Assembly (NCBI GenBank): GCA_031291595.1
Contig: JARLIU010000020.1
Location: 1-51,731 of the forward strand
Reading direction: 5' to 3'
Origin: Ancalomicrobiaceae bacterium
GTDB taxonomy: Bacteria; Pseudomonadota; Alphaproteobacteria; Rhizobiales; Ancalomicrobiaceae
DNA length: 51,731 nucleotides
Numbering within the stretch: the first letter of the stretch is position 1; each line of letters starts with the position of its first letter. The notes under the pieces were generated by a model. The model was not told where the DNA came from. It searched no databases and saw only the letters and a list, made by a program, of their open reading frames with translations. Of this stretch, positions 39,427-47,873 are shown in pieces. Position numbers and translations under genes: made by a program.

Positions 39427-40512
39427 GTGGCCCGCAGGCAGGCAGACCCTGATAGACCGACGATCAGCCGTGTTGCGGCCGAGGCGGGCGTATCGCGCGC
39501 AACCGTGTCGCGATCCTTCACCCACCCGGACCTGCTGTTGCCGGCAACGGTCGCCAAGGTGCGCGAAGTCGCCGAGCGTCTCGGCTACGTGCCGAACCAG
39601 GTGGCCCAGGCGCTGTCGACCGGCAAGGCCGGCAACATCGCATTGATCGTGCCCGATATCGCCAATCCGTTCTTTTCGGCCTTGATGCGTGGCGCGCAAG
39701 CCCAGGCCTATCGGCGCGGCTATGCCACCTTTCTCGGCGACACCGACGAGACCGAGGAACTCGAGGACCTGCTGCTCGGCAAGCTCGCCGTCCAGGTTGA
39801 CGGCTTCGTCCTCGCCTCGCCCCGCCAGGACGAGAAGCGGATCCGCGTCCATGCGGCGCGCCGGCCGCTGGTTGTCATCAACCGCGACCTCGAAGGCATC
39901 CCGCGGGTGCTGGTCGACACCACCGTCGGGTTCGCCCAGGCCGTCAACCTGCTCGCCGACTATGGGCATCGCACCATCGCCTACGTCGGCGGACCCAAGA
40001 GCTCGTGGTCGAACCAGCAGCGGGTGCGGGCGGTCGAGGAGACAGCGGCAGCGCGCGGCCTCAAACTGGTGCGGCTGGACGCGGTGCGACCGAGCCACGA
40101 GGCGGGACGCGACGCCGTCGAAAAGGTGCTGCGCTGCGGCGCCACCGCCGCCCTCGCCGTCGACGACGTCGTCGCGCAAGGCCTGATGGCGGGGCTTGCC
40201 GACCGCGGCCTGTCGGTTCCGGCCGACTTCAGTCTGGTCGGCTGCGACAACGTCATCGCCGCCACCACCTATCCGCCCCTGACGACGATCGACGCGCTGT
40301 GCGCCGAAGCCGGTCGCACCGCCGTCGATCTGCTGATCGATGGATTGAGTGCGGAGCCGCCGTCCGAACGCAACGTCATTCGCGGCGAACTGACGATCCG
40401 CGCCTCGACCGGCCCGGCTCCCGAACGTCACGCCGCGAAGAAGCACCGCAGCCCGGCCAAGTCTGAGCCGCCGGACGTCTCCCCGTCACTTCCCAACAGG
40501 ACAGAACGATGA
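39427..40512 (+). CDS. LacI-family transcriptional regulator
   Basis: 361 aa from GTG 39427 with GGAG seven bases upstream; the TTG at 39403 lies inside the operator and is rejected. N-terminal HTH and hinge: 'TISRVAAEAGVSRATVSRSF' and 'LGYVPNQVAQALSTGKAG'. The effector domain starts 'NIALIVPDIANPFFSALMRG' and contains 'VDGFVLASPRQDE', 'VVINRDLEGI', 'YVGGPKSSWSN' and 'FSLVGCDNVIAATTYPPLTT'. A charged tail after residue 330 is extra. The stop overlaps nagB by 4 bp. It probably represses its own operon and GH31 and is released by a sugar or sugar phosphate. Confidence 0.94.
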   Translation: MARRQADPDRPTISRVAAEAGVSRATVSRSFTHPDLLLPATVAKVREVAERLGYVPNQVAQALSTGKAGNIALIVPDIANPFFSALMRGAQAQAYRRGYATFLGDTDETEELEDLLLGKLAVQVDGFVLASPRQDEKRIRVHAARRPLVVINRDLEGIPRVLVDTTVGFAQAVNLLADYGHRTIAYVGGPKSSWSNQQRVRAVEETAAARGLKLVRLDAVRPSHEAGRDAVEKVLRCGATAALAVDDVVAQGLMAGLADRGLSVPADFSLVGCDNVIAATTYPPLTTIDALCAEAGRTAVDLLIDGLSAEPPSERNVIRGELTIRASTGPAPERHAAKKHRSPAKSEPPDVSPSLPNRTER

Positions 40513-41273
40513 TCGATCTGCGATTCCACAAGACGAAGCTGGAAACCGGCTTCGCTGCGGCCGCCTTCGGCGCGGCGGCGATCGTCGAGGCGATCGCCTC
40601 CCGCGGCCATGCCAACATCGTCGTGGCGACCGGCGCCAGCCAGTTCGAGATGCTCGCCGCCCTCGTCGGCCACAACGAGATCGACTGGTCGCGCGTCACC
40701 GGCTTCCACCTCGACGAATACATCAACATGCCGGCGACCCATCCGGCGAGCTTCCGCCGCTATCTCGCCGAGCACTTCACCGGCAAGCTGCCGACGCTCG
40801 GCGCCTTCCATTTCGTCGAAGGTGACGCGCCCGACCTTGCCGCCGAACTCGCCCGGCTCGGCGCCCTCCTCGACCGTCACCCGATCGACGTGATGTTCGC
40901 CGGCATCGGCGAGAACGGGCATCTCGCCTTCAACGATCCGCCGGCCGACTTCGAGACGACCGACGCCTATCGGGTGGTCGAACTCGAGGACCGCTGCCGT
41001 CGCCAACAGTTCGGCGAAGGTTGGTTCCCGAGCCTTGAGGCGGTGCCGCATCGGGCGATCTCGATGACCGTCCGCCGCATCATGTCGAGCCGCGTCGTCG
41101 TGCTGACCGTGCCCGACCAGCGCAAGGCCGACGCCGTCCGCGGCGTCGTCGAGGGCCCAATCACCAACCTCTGCCCAGCCTCCATCCTGCAGCGCCATGC
41201 CGCCTGCCGGATGTTCCTCGATCCTCTTGCCGCGAGCCGGCTCTCCTCGAAGCCGCACGCTGCCGCCCTGTGA
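40509..41273 (+). CDS. nagB: Glucosamine-6-phosphate deaminase (NagB)
   Basis: 254 aa, ATGA overlap with the LacI gene. NagB converts glucosamine 6-phosphate to fructose 6-phosphate and ammonia. Motifs: phosphate loop 'VVATGASQFEMLAALV', catalytic 'TGFHLDEYINM', 'HPASFRRYLAEHF', and 'VMFAGIGENGHLAFNDPP' with the catalytic His. 'ISMTVRRIMSS' and 'AVRGVVEGPIT' also match. The first loop differs from the usual PTGGTP, so a related aldose-phosphate deaminase or isomerase is possible. No amino-sugar kinase or deacetylase is encoded in this operon, so the 6-phosphate must come from elsewhere. Confidence 0.9.
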   Translation: MIDLRFHKTKLETGFAAAAFGAAAIVEAIASRGHANIVVATGASQFEMLAALVGHNEIDWSRVTGFHLDEYINMPATHPASFRRYLAEHFTGKLPTLGAFHFVEGDAPDLAAELARLGALLDRHPIDVMFAGIGENGHLAFNDPPADFETTDAYRVVELEDRCRRQQFGEGWFPSLEAVPHRAISMTVRRIMSSRVVVLTVPDQRKADAVRGVVEGPITNLCPASILQRHAACRMFLDPLAASRLSSKPHAAAL

Positions 41274-41334
41274 TCGGCGCCTCCGGGCGCCGGTTCTCCC
41301 GCATCATGTCGCAAGCCGAACACGGAGAATGACG

Positions 41335-42504
41335 ATGTCGTACCCCTCCTGGCGTTGCAGTTCGATCTCGGCCGGAGCTGTTCTGGCCGCTACCCTTTTC
41401 GCGGCCTCCGCGGCGGCCGAGCCGGTCACTATCAATGTGATCGACGTGGCCGGCGATCTCCAGATCAGCCAGCCGGCGCTGGAGAAGTTCCAGGCCGAAC
41501 ACAAGGATCTGGTGTCGAAGTTCATCTTCACCCAGGCCACCGCCCCGGAACTCGCCGGCAAGCTGAAGGCGCAGCAGGACGCCGGCCGGGTCGACATCGA
41601 CTTCGTGCTGACCGGCAACGACGCGCTGGCGGCCGGCATGGAACAGGGCCTGTGGCTCGAGATCCTGCCGAAGTACGCCTCGCAGTTTCCCGACCTGAAG
41701 CAGCTGTACATCCCCGGCGCCTACCAGATGCAGGAGATGGCGCGCGGCCAGGCCTTCGTCATCGACTGGTATCCGTCCGGGCCGCTCATCGAATACGCCC
41801 CTGACCGGGTCAAGGACGTGCCCGATACACCAGACAAGCTGCTTGCCTGGTGCAAGGCCCACCCGGGCCGCTTCATGTACGCCCGCCCGGCCAATTCCGG
41901 CCCCGGCCGTACCCTGGTGATGGGCCTGCCCTATCTTCTCGGCGACAAGGATCCGCAGGATCCGGTCAACGGCTGGGACAAGACCTGGGCCTATCTGAAG
42001 CAACTCGACAGCTGCATCGATTATTACACGTCCGGCACCACCGCCTCGATGAAGGAACTGGCCGACGGGTCACGCGATATCATCGCGACGACGACCGGCT
42101 GGGACATCAATCCGCGCTACCTCGGCATCGTCCCGGAAGAGTACAAGGTCGGCGCCTTCAAGAACTTCCACTGGGTCGGCGACGCCAACTACATGGCGAT
42201 CCCGAAGGGCGTTCCGGACGCCAAGCTGAAGATCGTGCTGCAGCTTATGGCGTTCCTGCTGAAGCCCGAGCAGCAGGCGTTCATGTACGACCATGGCTAC
42301 ATGTATCCGGGTCCGGCGATCAACGGTGTCACGGTCGACATGGCACCGGCCGACAGCCAGGAGACGATCAAGCAGTTCGGACGGCCGGAATATGCCGGCA
42401 TGATCGCCGGCAACCCGACCGAGCCGCCGCTCGACGCCAAGCCGCTGGTCGCGATGTTCGACAAGTGGGATCGCGAGATCGGCGCAGCCAAGATGAAGAA
42501 GTGA
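41335..42504 (+). CDS. ABC transporter substrate-binding protein (PotD/SBP_bac_6-like)
   Basis: 389 aa from ATG 41335 (GGAG seven bases upstream; ATG 41329 also possible). Signal peptide 'AGAVLAATLFAASAAA' cut before 'EPVTINVIDVAG'. Mature-domain features: 'KLKAQQDAGRVDIDFVLTGN', 'PGRFMYARPANSGPGRTLVM', 'ADGSRDIIATTTGWDIN', 'HWVGDANYMAIPKGVPD' and 'LLKPEQQAFMYDHGYMYPG'. It resembles spermidine/putrescine- and iron-type binding proteins more than classical CUT1 sugar binders, which fits the PotB/PotC-like permeases downstream. In a LacI-NagB operon the ligand may nevertheless be a sugar or sugar derivative. Confidence 0.9.
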   Translation: MSYPSWRCSSISAGAVLAATLFAASAAAEPVTINVIDVAGDLQISQPALEKFQAEHKDLVSKFIFTQATAPELAGKLKAQQDAGRVDIDFVLTGNDALAAGMEQGLWLEILPKYASQFPDLKQLYIPGAYQMQEMARGQAFVIDWYPSGPLIEYAPDRVKDVPDTPDKLLAWCKAHPGRFMYARPANSGPGRTLVMGLPYLLGDKDPQDPVNGWDKTWAYLKQLDSCIDYYTSGTTASMKELADGSRDIIATTTGWDINPRYLGIVPEEYKVGAFKNFHWVGDANYMAIPKGVPDAKLKIVLQLMAFLLKPEQQAFMYDHGYMYPGPAINGVTVDMAPADSQETIKQFGRPEYAGMIAGNPTEPPLDAKPLVAMFDKWDREIGAAKMKK

Positions 42505-42519
42505 ACAATCCGGCGGGCC

Positions 42520-42561
42520 ATCGCCCCTGAGGTGGTCCGCTGCCTGCCCGAGCGGGGCGAT
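42520..42561 (+). terminator. Intra-operon hairpin after the binding-protein gene
   Basis: ATCGCCCC (42520-42527) and GGGGCGAT (42554-42561) are perfect complements with a 26-nt GC-rich loop, 15 bp after the binding-protein stop. No T-run. Probably a message-stabilising or partial-termination element that keeps binding protein in excess over the transporter. Confidence 0.45.
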
Positions 42562-42583
42562 CTGAGGACTTCGAGGTACCGGT

Positions 42584-43681
42584 ATGACGATCCTGTCGAG
42601 AGACTTTCGTGAACTTCGGCTCGACGGCATAAGCCGGAGATTCGGCGCCCAGAACGCGCTAGAAGACGTGTCGCTCACCGTTCCACGCGGTGAGTTCGTT
42701 GCCCTGCTCGGGCCCTCCGGCTGTGGCAAGTCGACGGCGCTTAACTGCATCGCCGGCTTGCTGCAGCTCACCGACGGCGCGATCTGGCTTGACGACCGAC
42801 GCATCGATCCCCTGCAGTCAGAGGATCGCGGTTTCGGCATGGTGTTCCAGAATTACGCCCTGTTTCCGCATTTGACCGTCCGCCGCAACGTCGGCTTCGG
42901 ACTCGAAATGCAGCGGATCGGCCGCGGCGAGGTGGAACGCCGGGTCGACGAGGCGCTCGGCGTCGTTCGTCTCACGGACCAGAGCGACAAGTTGCCGGGC
43001 CAACTTTCCGGCGGCCAGCAGCAGCGCGTCGCCATCGCCCGCGCCATCGCCGTCGAACCGCCGGTGGTGCTGATGGACGAGCCGCTCTCCAATCTCGACG
43101 CCAAGCTGCGGCTCGAAATGCGCACGGAGATCCGGCGCATCCACCGGCTGCTCGGCTCAGCGACGATCTACGTCACCCACGACCAGGAGGAGGCGCTGTC
43201 GCTCGCCGACCGGATCGTCGTGCTGCGCGACGGCCGCGTCCGCCAGATCGGCACCCCGTCCGAGCTCTATCGCCGGCCGATCGATATCGACGTCGCCGAG
43301 TTCATGGGCTTCCGCAACGCGCTCTCCGGCACCGTCGTGCGGCGAGAGGGCGACACCGTCGAGGTCGACTGCGCGGTCGGCGGTACCATCCGCGCCCGCG
43401 TCGTCGATCCGAAGACCGGCCCGGCGGTCACCGTGGCAATCCGGCCCGGCGACCTCACGCCGGGGCCCGACGGGCCGATCGTCGGCGAGGTGAACGGCCT
43501 CGAATATCGCGGCGAGTCCTGGTTCGGCACGGCCACGGCCGGCGACGGCCAGGAGTTGTTCTTCCGCTCGCATATGTCGATCGCCATCGGCGAGACGGTC
43601 CGCCTCGATGCGCCGGAGGACCGCGTGCTGGCCTACGACCGGGCGGCCGGGGCAGCGCCGACGAGCGGAGGTGGGCGATGA
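42584..43681 (+). CDS. ABC transporter ATP-binding protein (PotA/UgpC type)
   Basis: 365 aa. Complete motifs: Walker A 'GPSGCGKSTAL', Q-loop 'VFQNYALFPHL', signature 'LSGGQQQRVAIARA', Walker B 'VVLMDEP', 'LSNLDAKLRLEM' and 'THDQEEALSLADRIVVLRDG'. The C-terminal TOBE-type region ('AVTVAIRPGDL', 'VNGLEYRGESWFGTA') is that of spermidine/iron/sugar importers. The end overlaps the first permease gene by 4 bp. Confidence 0.95.
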   Translation: MTILSRDFRELRLDGISRRFGAQNALEDVSLTVPRGEFVALLGPSGCGKSTALNCIAGLLQLTDGAIWLDDRRIDPLQSEDRGFGMVFQNYALFPHLTVRRNVGFGLEMQRIGRGEVERRVDEALGVVRLTDQSDKLPGQLSGGQQQRVAIARAIAVEPPVVLMDEPLSNLDAKLRLEMRTEIRRIHRLLGSATIYVTHDQEEALSLADRIVVLRDGRVRQIGTPSELYRRPIDIDVAEFMGFRNALSGTVVRREGDTVEVDCAVGGTIRARVVDPKTGPAVTVAIRPGDLTPGPDGPIVGEVNGLEYRGESWFGTATAGDGQELFFRSHMSIAIGETVRLDAPEDRVLAYDRAAGAAPTSGGGR

Positions 43682-44589
43682 GCGTGTCCTCGTCGACGAC
43701 CGGGCGGCCGGCCCGCCGGCTCTCCCTTGCCCAAAGGCTCGCTGCCCGCGATCTCGATGCGGTGACGCTGCTGGTCGTTCCGGCTGCCTTGTTCGTCGTC
43801 GCGATGTTCGTCTATCCGTTCCTCTACGGACTGGTGCTGTCCTTCCACCCGAAGGAGGGAGACGCGCTGGCGAACTACACGACGTTCTTCTCCGACCCGT
43901 ACATGTACGGGACCATCTGGCTGACGCTGCGGCTGGCGCTGCCGGTCACCGTGATCAATCTGTTGATCTCCGTGCCGATCGCCATGCGGGTCCGGCATAT
44001 GCGGCGGCAGCGGATCCTGACCACCATCCTGGTGCTGCCGATCACGCTTGGGACCGTGCTGATCGCCGAGGGGCTGCTCAACTACCTCGGGCCGCAGGGC
44101 TGGCTGAACCGCACCCTGATCACCTTCGGCCTCATCGATCATCCGATCCGGCTGGTGCACAATTATCTGGGCGTGCTGTTGTCGCTGGTGATCACCGGCT
44201 TCCCCTTCACCTTCCTCCTGACCCTGTCGATGATTTCCGGCATCGACCCGGCACTGGAGCAGGCGGCGGCAACGCTTGGCGCCCGTGCCCCGCAGCGCTT
44301 CCGCCGCATCGTCTTACCGCTAATCCTGCCCGGACTGGCGGTGACCTTCTGCCTCGCCTTCGTCGACGCCTTCTCGGTGTTCCCCTCCGCCGTGATGCTC
44401 GGCTCGCCGGCCGGCGAGACCCGGGTGATCTCGATCGCCGCGGCCCAGGCAGCGTTCGAGAAGTACGACTATTCCTATGCCTCGGCGATCGCGATGATCA
44501 TGACGGTGATCCAGTTCGGCTTCGTCGGGATCGTGCTGGCCTTGCGCGGGCTCTTCTACAAGGGGCCGGCACTCGGCGGAAAGGGATGA
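43678..44589 (+). CDS. ABC transporter permease (PotB type)
   Basis: 303 aa inner-membrane protein, ATGA overlap with the ATPase gene. Six hydrophobic helices beginning 'AVTLLVVPAALFVVAMFVYP'; EAA loop 'EQAAATLGARAPQRFRRIVL'. The short 'SDPYMYGTIWLTLRLALPVT' stretch before the transport domain is characteristic of PotB-like subunits. It forms the channel with the next gene's product. Confidence 0.93.
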   Translation: MSVSSSTTGRPARRLSLAQRLAARDLDAVTLLVVPAALFVVAMFVYPFLYGLVLSFHPKEGDALANYTTFFSDPYMYGTIWLTLRLALPVTVINLLISVPIAMRVRHMRRQRILTTILVLPITLGTVLIAEGLLNYLGPQGWLNRTLITFGLIDHPIRLVHNYLGVLLSLVITGFPFTFLLTLSMISGIDPALEQAAATLGARAPQRFRRIVLPLILPGLAVTFCLAFVDAFSVFPSAVMLGSPAGETRVISIAAAQAAFEKYDYSYASAIAMIMTVIQFGFVGIVLALRGLFYKGPALGGKG

Positions 44590-44593
44590 GGCG

Positions 44594-45436
44594 ATGATGC
44601 GCTTCGAGACGGCTCTCGGCAGACTGTGGCGGACGGCGGTGTGGGCCTTCGTCGTGTTCTTCGTCCTCAACGTGCTGGCGATGATCTCCACCGTGGTGAT
44701 CAATTCGCTCGGCACCCGCTGGCTCGGCACCTGGCTGCCGGCCGGCTGGACGCTGCGCTGGTACATGGATGCCTGGCATCGCTTCCAACTCGACGACGTG
44801 CTGCTCGTTACCTTCGAGATCGCCGGCGCGGTGGTGGTGCTGTCGGCACTGATCGGCGTGCCGGCCGCCTATGCGCTCGCCCGGCGGAATTTCCCCGGCA
44901 AGTCGATCGTGCTCGTGCTGTTCCTGCTGCCGCTGTTGGTGCCGCCGATCACCTTCGGCGTGCCGCTCGCCACGGTGCTGTATCGAGCGGGCCTCGCCGG
45001 AACGATGTCCGGCGTGATCATCGCCAATCTGGTGCCGACCGTGCCGTTCACCGTCGTGTTGATGATCCCGTTCATCGAACAGATCGATCCGCGCGTCGAG
45101 CACGCCGCCCGCGTGTTCGGCGCCGGTACCGGCCGGCTGTTCACCCGCATCCTGGTGCCGTTGCTGCTGCCCGGCATCTTCGCGGCGACGCTGCTGTCGA
45201 TGGTGCGCACCGTGTCGATGTTCGAGCTGACGTTTCTCACCGCCGGGTCATCGAGCCAGACCCTGGTCGTGGCGCTGTACTATTCGGTGTTCGCTGCCGG
45301 CGTCCGGCCAGGTCAGTCGATCGACGCGATGGCCGTGATCTACATGGCGTCGACGCTGATCTGGCTGATCATCGCCCTGCGCTTCGTCGATCCGACCCAG
45401 ATCGTCGCCCGGGCCAAGCGCAGCCGAGCCGATTGA
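44594..45436 (+). CDS. ABC transporter permease (PotC type)
   Basis: 280 aa inner-membrane protein, 4 bp after the first permease gene. Helices start at 'AVWAFVVFFVLNVLAMISTV'; EAA loop 'EHAARVFGAGTGRLFTRILV'. It is the last gene of the LacI-NagB operon, followed by a terminator. Confidence 0.93.
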   Translation: MMRFETALGRLWRTAVWAFVVFFVLNVLAMISTVVINSLGTRWLGTWLPAGWTLRWYMDAWHRFQLDDVLLVTFEIAGAVVVLSALIGVPAAYALARRNFPGKSIVLVLFLLPLLVPPITFGVPLATVLYRAGLAGTMSGVIIANLVPTVPFTVVLMIPFIEQIDPRVEHAARVFGAGTGRLFTRILVPLLLPGIFAATLLSMVRTVSMFELTFLTAGSSSQTLVVALYYSVFAAGVRPGQSIDAMAVIYMASTLIWLIIALRFVDPTQIVARAKRSRAD

Positions 45437-45451
45437 ACGCGTCAGAGCCGG

Positions 45452-45479
45452 ACGGGTGCCCTTCACGGGCGCCCGTTTG
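45452..45479 (+). terminator. Rho-independent-type terminator of the LacI-NagB operon
   Basis: Stem ACGGGTGCCC (45452-45461) / GGGCGCCCGT (45467-45476), 10 pairs including one G-T, loop TTCAC, followed by a short T-run. It lies 15 bp after the last permease gene. Confidence 0.65.
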
Positions 45480-45696
45480 GCGTCCCGGAGGCAACGGTGT
45501 CGGCCATGTCTCGCCGGCGCCCGATTGTTGCTGCGCAAGGCGGTCACCGATAATCGAAGCGCCGTCTTCAGTTGTCGGCCCCGGTTCCTTTGGACCGACG
45601 TCGTCGCATAGCCGCCAATTGGCTAAGTAGTCGAAATGATTCCAGAATTTATTAACCCTTCCTAGACACATTCGTGGCCAGATCTTCCTAAGCAAC

Positions 45697-45717
45697 GTAC
45701 TCCCGGCAAGGGAGTGC
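45697..45717 (+). other. Small hairpin in the leader of the chemoreceptor gene
   Basis: GTACTCCC (45697-45704), loop GGCAA, GGGAGTGC (45710-45717): 8 pairs with one G-T, just upstream of the true ribosome-binding site AGGGAG (45721-45726) and start 45735. The right arm contains a second GGGAG, so the hairpin may hide a decoy site. I recognise no known riboswitch. Confidence 0.35.
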
Positions 45718-45734
45718 TATAGGGAGTTTTTACC

Positions 45735-47408
45735 ATGCGGTTCGGTGTTCGAGGTCGCCTCTTCCTTCTTGTTGGATTGTTTGCGCTCGGATGTAGTGTC
45801 GTGGCTGCCGCGGCGGTGCTGCTTGAGCGCGGCCAGCTGGTCGAGGCCCGCCAGCGCCAGCTCGAGAGTCTGGTCGACACTGCGCTCGGCGTGTTTGCGG
45901 CCTTCGACGGACAGGTCAAGGCGGGCACGATCGCTGAAGACGCGGCCCGCAAGGCGGCGCTCGCCGTGGTGGCGCAGATGCGCTATGGCTCGGGCGACTA
46001 CTTCTTCGCCCAGACCGGCGAGGGCGTAACGGTGATGATTCCGCCGCGACCCGATCTGGTCGGCAAGCTGCGATTGGCCGAGCAGGACACCAACGGCAAG
46101 TACTTCATCCGCGAGATGAAAGAACTGGTCGATCGCGACGGCAAGGGTTTCGTCAGCTACACGTTCAAGAAGCCGGGCACAGACCTAGTCGCCGATAAGA
46201 CCACCTTCGTCAAGATGTACAAGCCGTGGAATCTGTCGATCGCCACCGGAGTCTACATGGACGACATCGACGCCGAAGTCATGAGGGCGGCGATCAAGGC
46301 CGGCGGCGTGACAGCCGCCATCGTGGTGATGCTCGGCAGCGTGGCGTTCTGGATTGCCCGCAGCATCGCCGGACCGCTCGCCATCTTGCGCCGGGCGATG
46401 TTGCATCTGGCCGAAGGCCGGCAGACCGACGTCGAGATCGACACCAGTCGCACCGACGAACTCGGCGAGATGGCCAAGAGCGTGCTGGTGTTCCGCGACA
46501 ACGCTGTGCAGCGCGCCGAACTGGAGGCGCGGGCCAAAGCGGAGGAAGCCGAGCGGGCGATGCGTCAGGGGCGAGTCGAGGCGGCAATCGCCGCTTTCCG
46601 CAGCGACGTCAAGACGGTGCTCGGCGCCTTCGGCATCAACGTCGACGGGTTGGAGGCGACGGCCAAGACTCTGACCGGCGTTGCACAGGAAGCCAGCGAA
46701 CAGGCAGTCTCGGCGGCGGGGACGTCCGAGCAGGCTGCCGGCAATGTCCACAGCGTCGCCTCGGCGGCGGAAGAACTGGGCTCCTCGGTGCAGGAGATCA
46801 GCCGGCGGGTGAGCCAGGCCAACGACATCGTCGCCAAGGCGGCGGGCATGGCCGACAGGACCAACGGCCAGGTCGAGGCGTTGGCCGCGGCGGCCCAGAA
46901 GATCGGCGATGTGGTCAATCTGATCCGCGCCATCGCCGAACAGACCAATCTGCTGGCGCTCAATGCCACCATCGAGGCCGCCCGCGCCGGCGAAGCTGGC
47001 CGGGGCTTCGCGGTGGTCGCCTCCGAGGTCAAGATGCTGGCCAATCAGACCGCCAAGGCAACCGAGGACATCGGCGCCCAGATCGCCGGCATCCAGCAGG
47101 CGACCCGCGAGGCCGTGCTGGCGATCGGCGAGATCAGTGAAACCATGGCCACGGTCCAGCGCTTCACCGCCGGCATCTCGGCCGCCGTGGAAGAACAGGG
47201 CATGGCCACCCAGGAGATCTCGCGCAACGTCGCCGAGGCCTCGACCGGTACCGCCACTGTGGCGCAAAACGTGTCGACGGTCACGACGGCGATCGGCGAG
47301 GCCAACCGCTCGGCTCGCCACGTACTCGATTCGACCGGCGAACTGGCCGAAGCCGCGCGCCGGCTGGAGAGTTCCGTCGATACCTTCCTGCAGCAGGTTG
47401 CGGCCTGA
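45735..47408 (+). CDS. Methyl-accepting chemotaxis protein with a Cache sensor
   Basis: 557 aa chemoreceptor, ATG 45735 preceded by AGGGAG. TM1 about 8-30; periplasmic single-Cache domain about 31-187 ('[20 protein letters not shown]', '[11 protein letters not shown]', '[15 protein letters not shown]'); TM2 about 188-208; HAMP about 209-262; then a signalling domain whose hairpin tip is '[20 protein letters not shown]'. There is no C-terminal CheR-binding pentapeptide (it ends 'TFLQQVAA'). Single-Cache receptors commonly sense small carboxylates or related metabolites. It lies between two sugar-transport loci but has its own promoter region and terminator, so linkage to them is unproven. Confidence 0.95.
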   Translation: MRFGVRGRLFLLVGLFALGCSVVAAAAVLLERGQLVEARQRQLESLVDTALGVFAAFDGQVKAGTIAEDAARKAALAVVAQMRYGSGDYFFAQTGEGVTVMIPPRPDLVGKLRLAEQDTNGKYFIREMKELVDRDGKGFVSYTFKKPGTDLVADKTTFVKMYKPWNLSIATGVYMDDIDAEVMRAAIKAGGVTAAIVVMLGSVAFWIARSIAGPLAILRRAMLHLAEGRQTDVEIDTSRTDELGEMAKSVLVFRDNAVQRAELEARAKAEEAERAMRQGRVEAAIAAFRSDVKTVLGAFGINVDGLEATAKTLTGVAQEASEQAVSAAGTSEQAAGNVHSVASAAEELGSSVQEISRRVSQANDIVAKAAGMADRTNGQVEALAAAAQKIGDVVNLIRAIAEQTNLLALNATIEAARAGEAGRGFAVVASEVKMLANQTAKATEDIGAQIAGIQQATREAVLAIGEISETMATVQRFTAGISAAVEEQGMATQEISRNVAEASTGTATVAQNVSTVTTAIGEANRSARHVLDSTGELAEAARRLESSVDTFLQQVAA

Positions 47409-47427
47409 GCCGACAAGCCTCGTGGTC

Positions 47428-47460
47428 CGACGGGCGGCCGGTCTCCCCGGTCGCCCGTCG
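47428..47460 (+). terminator. Strong hairpin after the chemoreceptor gene
   Basis: CGACGGGCG (47428-47436) / CGCCCGTCG (47452-47460), a perfect 9-bp stem whose 15-nt loop contains two CCGG blocks that can extend the pairing. Followed by gcgttt, only a weak T-run. Confidence 0.55.
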
Positions 47461-47770
47461 GCGTTTCAGGGCGGCGCGGCGACGCAAAACGGCCGCGCGC
47501 ATTTCCGCGATTGCCACGGCGCGCCGCCGCCATTGCAACGACCGCAAATATTGCGTGGTCCCCGCGAACGGCCGTGTTGCCGGAATTGTCCGAGCCCGGA
47601 CGTGGCGGCCAAACTCGCTGCATCGCTTGCAGTTGCTGCGCGGCAAATCGACGCAACGGCACAGTATCCAGGCCGACTTACTGGTCCTTCGCCTGTCAAT
47701 TGCCTCACGCCCCACAGAACCGTCGACGCTAGTCTTTCGCCATGCGCGCCGTTGTTAGATCGGCGCTGGC
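47461..47770. other. Intergenic region between chemoreceptor terminator and LacI operator
   Basis: About 310 bp with no convincing gene. Overlapping small frames on both strands (47466-47708 minus, 47511-47732 plus, 47555-47758 plus) show no domain or ribosome-binding site. Confidence 0.4.
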
Positions 47771-47792
47771 GAAACGATTGCGCAATCGTTTC
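47771..47792. promoter_or_regulatory. Perfect 22-bp LacI-type operator
   Basis: GAAACGATTG (47771-47780), CG, CAATCGTTTC (47783-47792): an uninterrupted palindrome with the central CG typical of LacI-family sites, 82 bp upstream of the LacI gene at 47874. Further on, TGATCAA occurs at 47824-47830 and 47835-47841, 11 bp apart, possibly a second protein-binding element. TATGAT at 47822-47827 is a candidate -10 with a poor -35. Confidence 0.7.
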
Positions 47793-47873
47793 ACATCATG
47801 TATCGTAAGCAAAATACCTGATATGATCAAGCACTGATCAAAACAAGCAGCACATCGGGAGGCACACGGCCCC

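Noticed and set aside
45660-45734. Possible cyclic di-GMP riboswitch before the chemoreceptor
   Set aside because: Only one short hairpin is present; the conserved two-stem core and its consensus sequence are absent.
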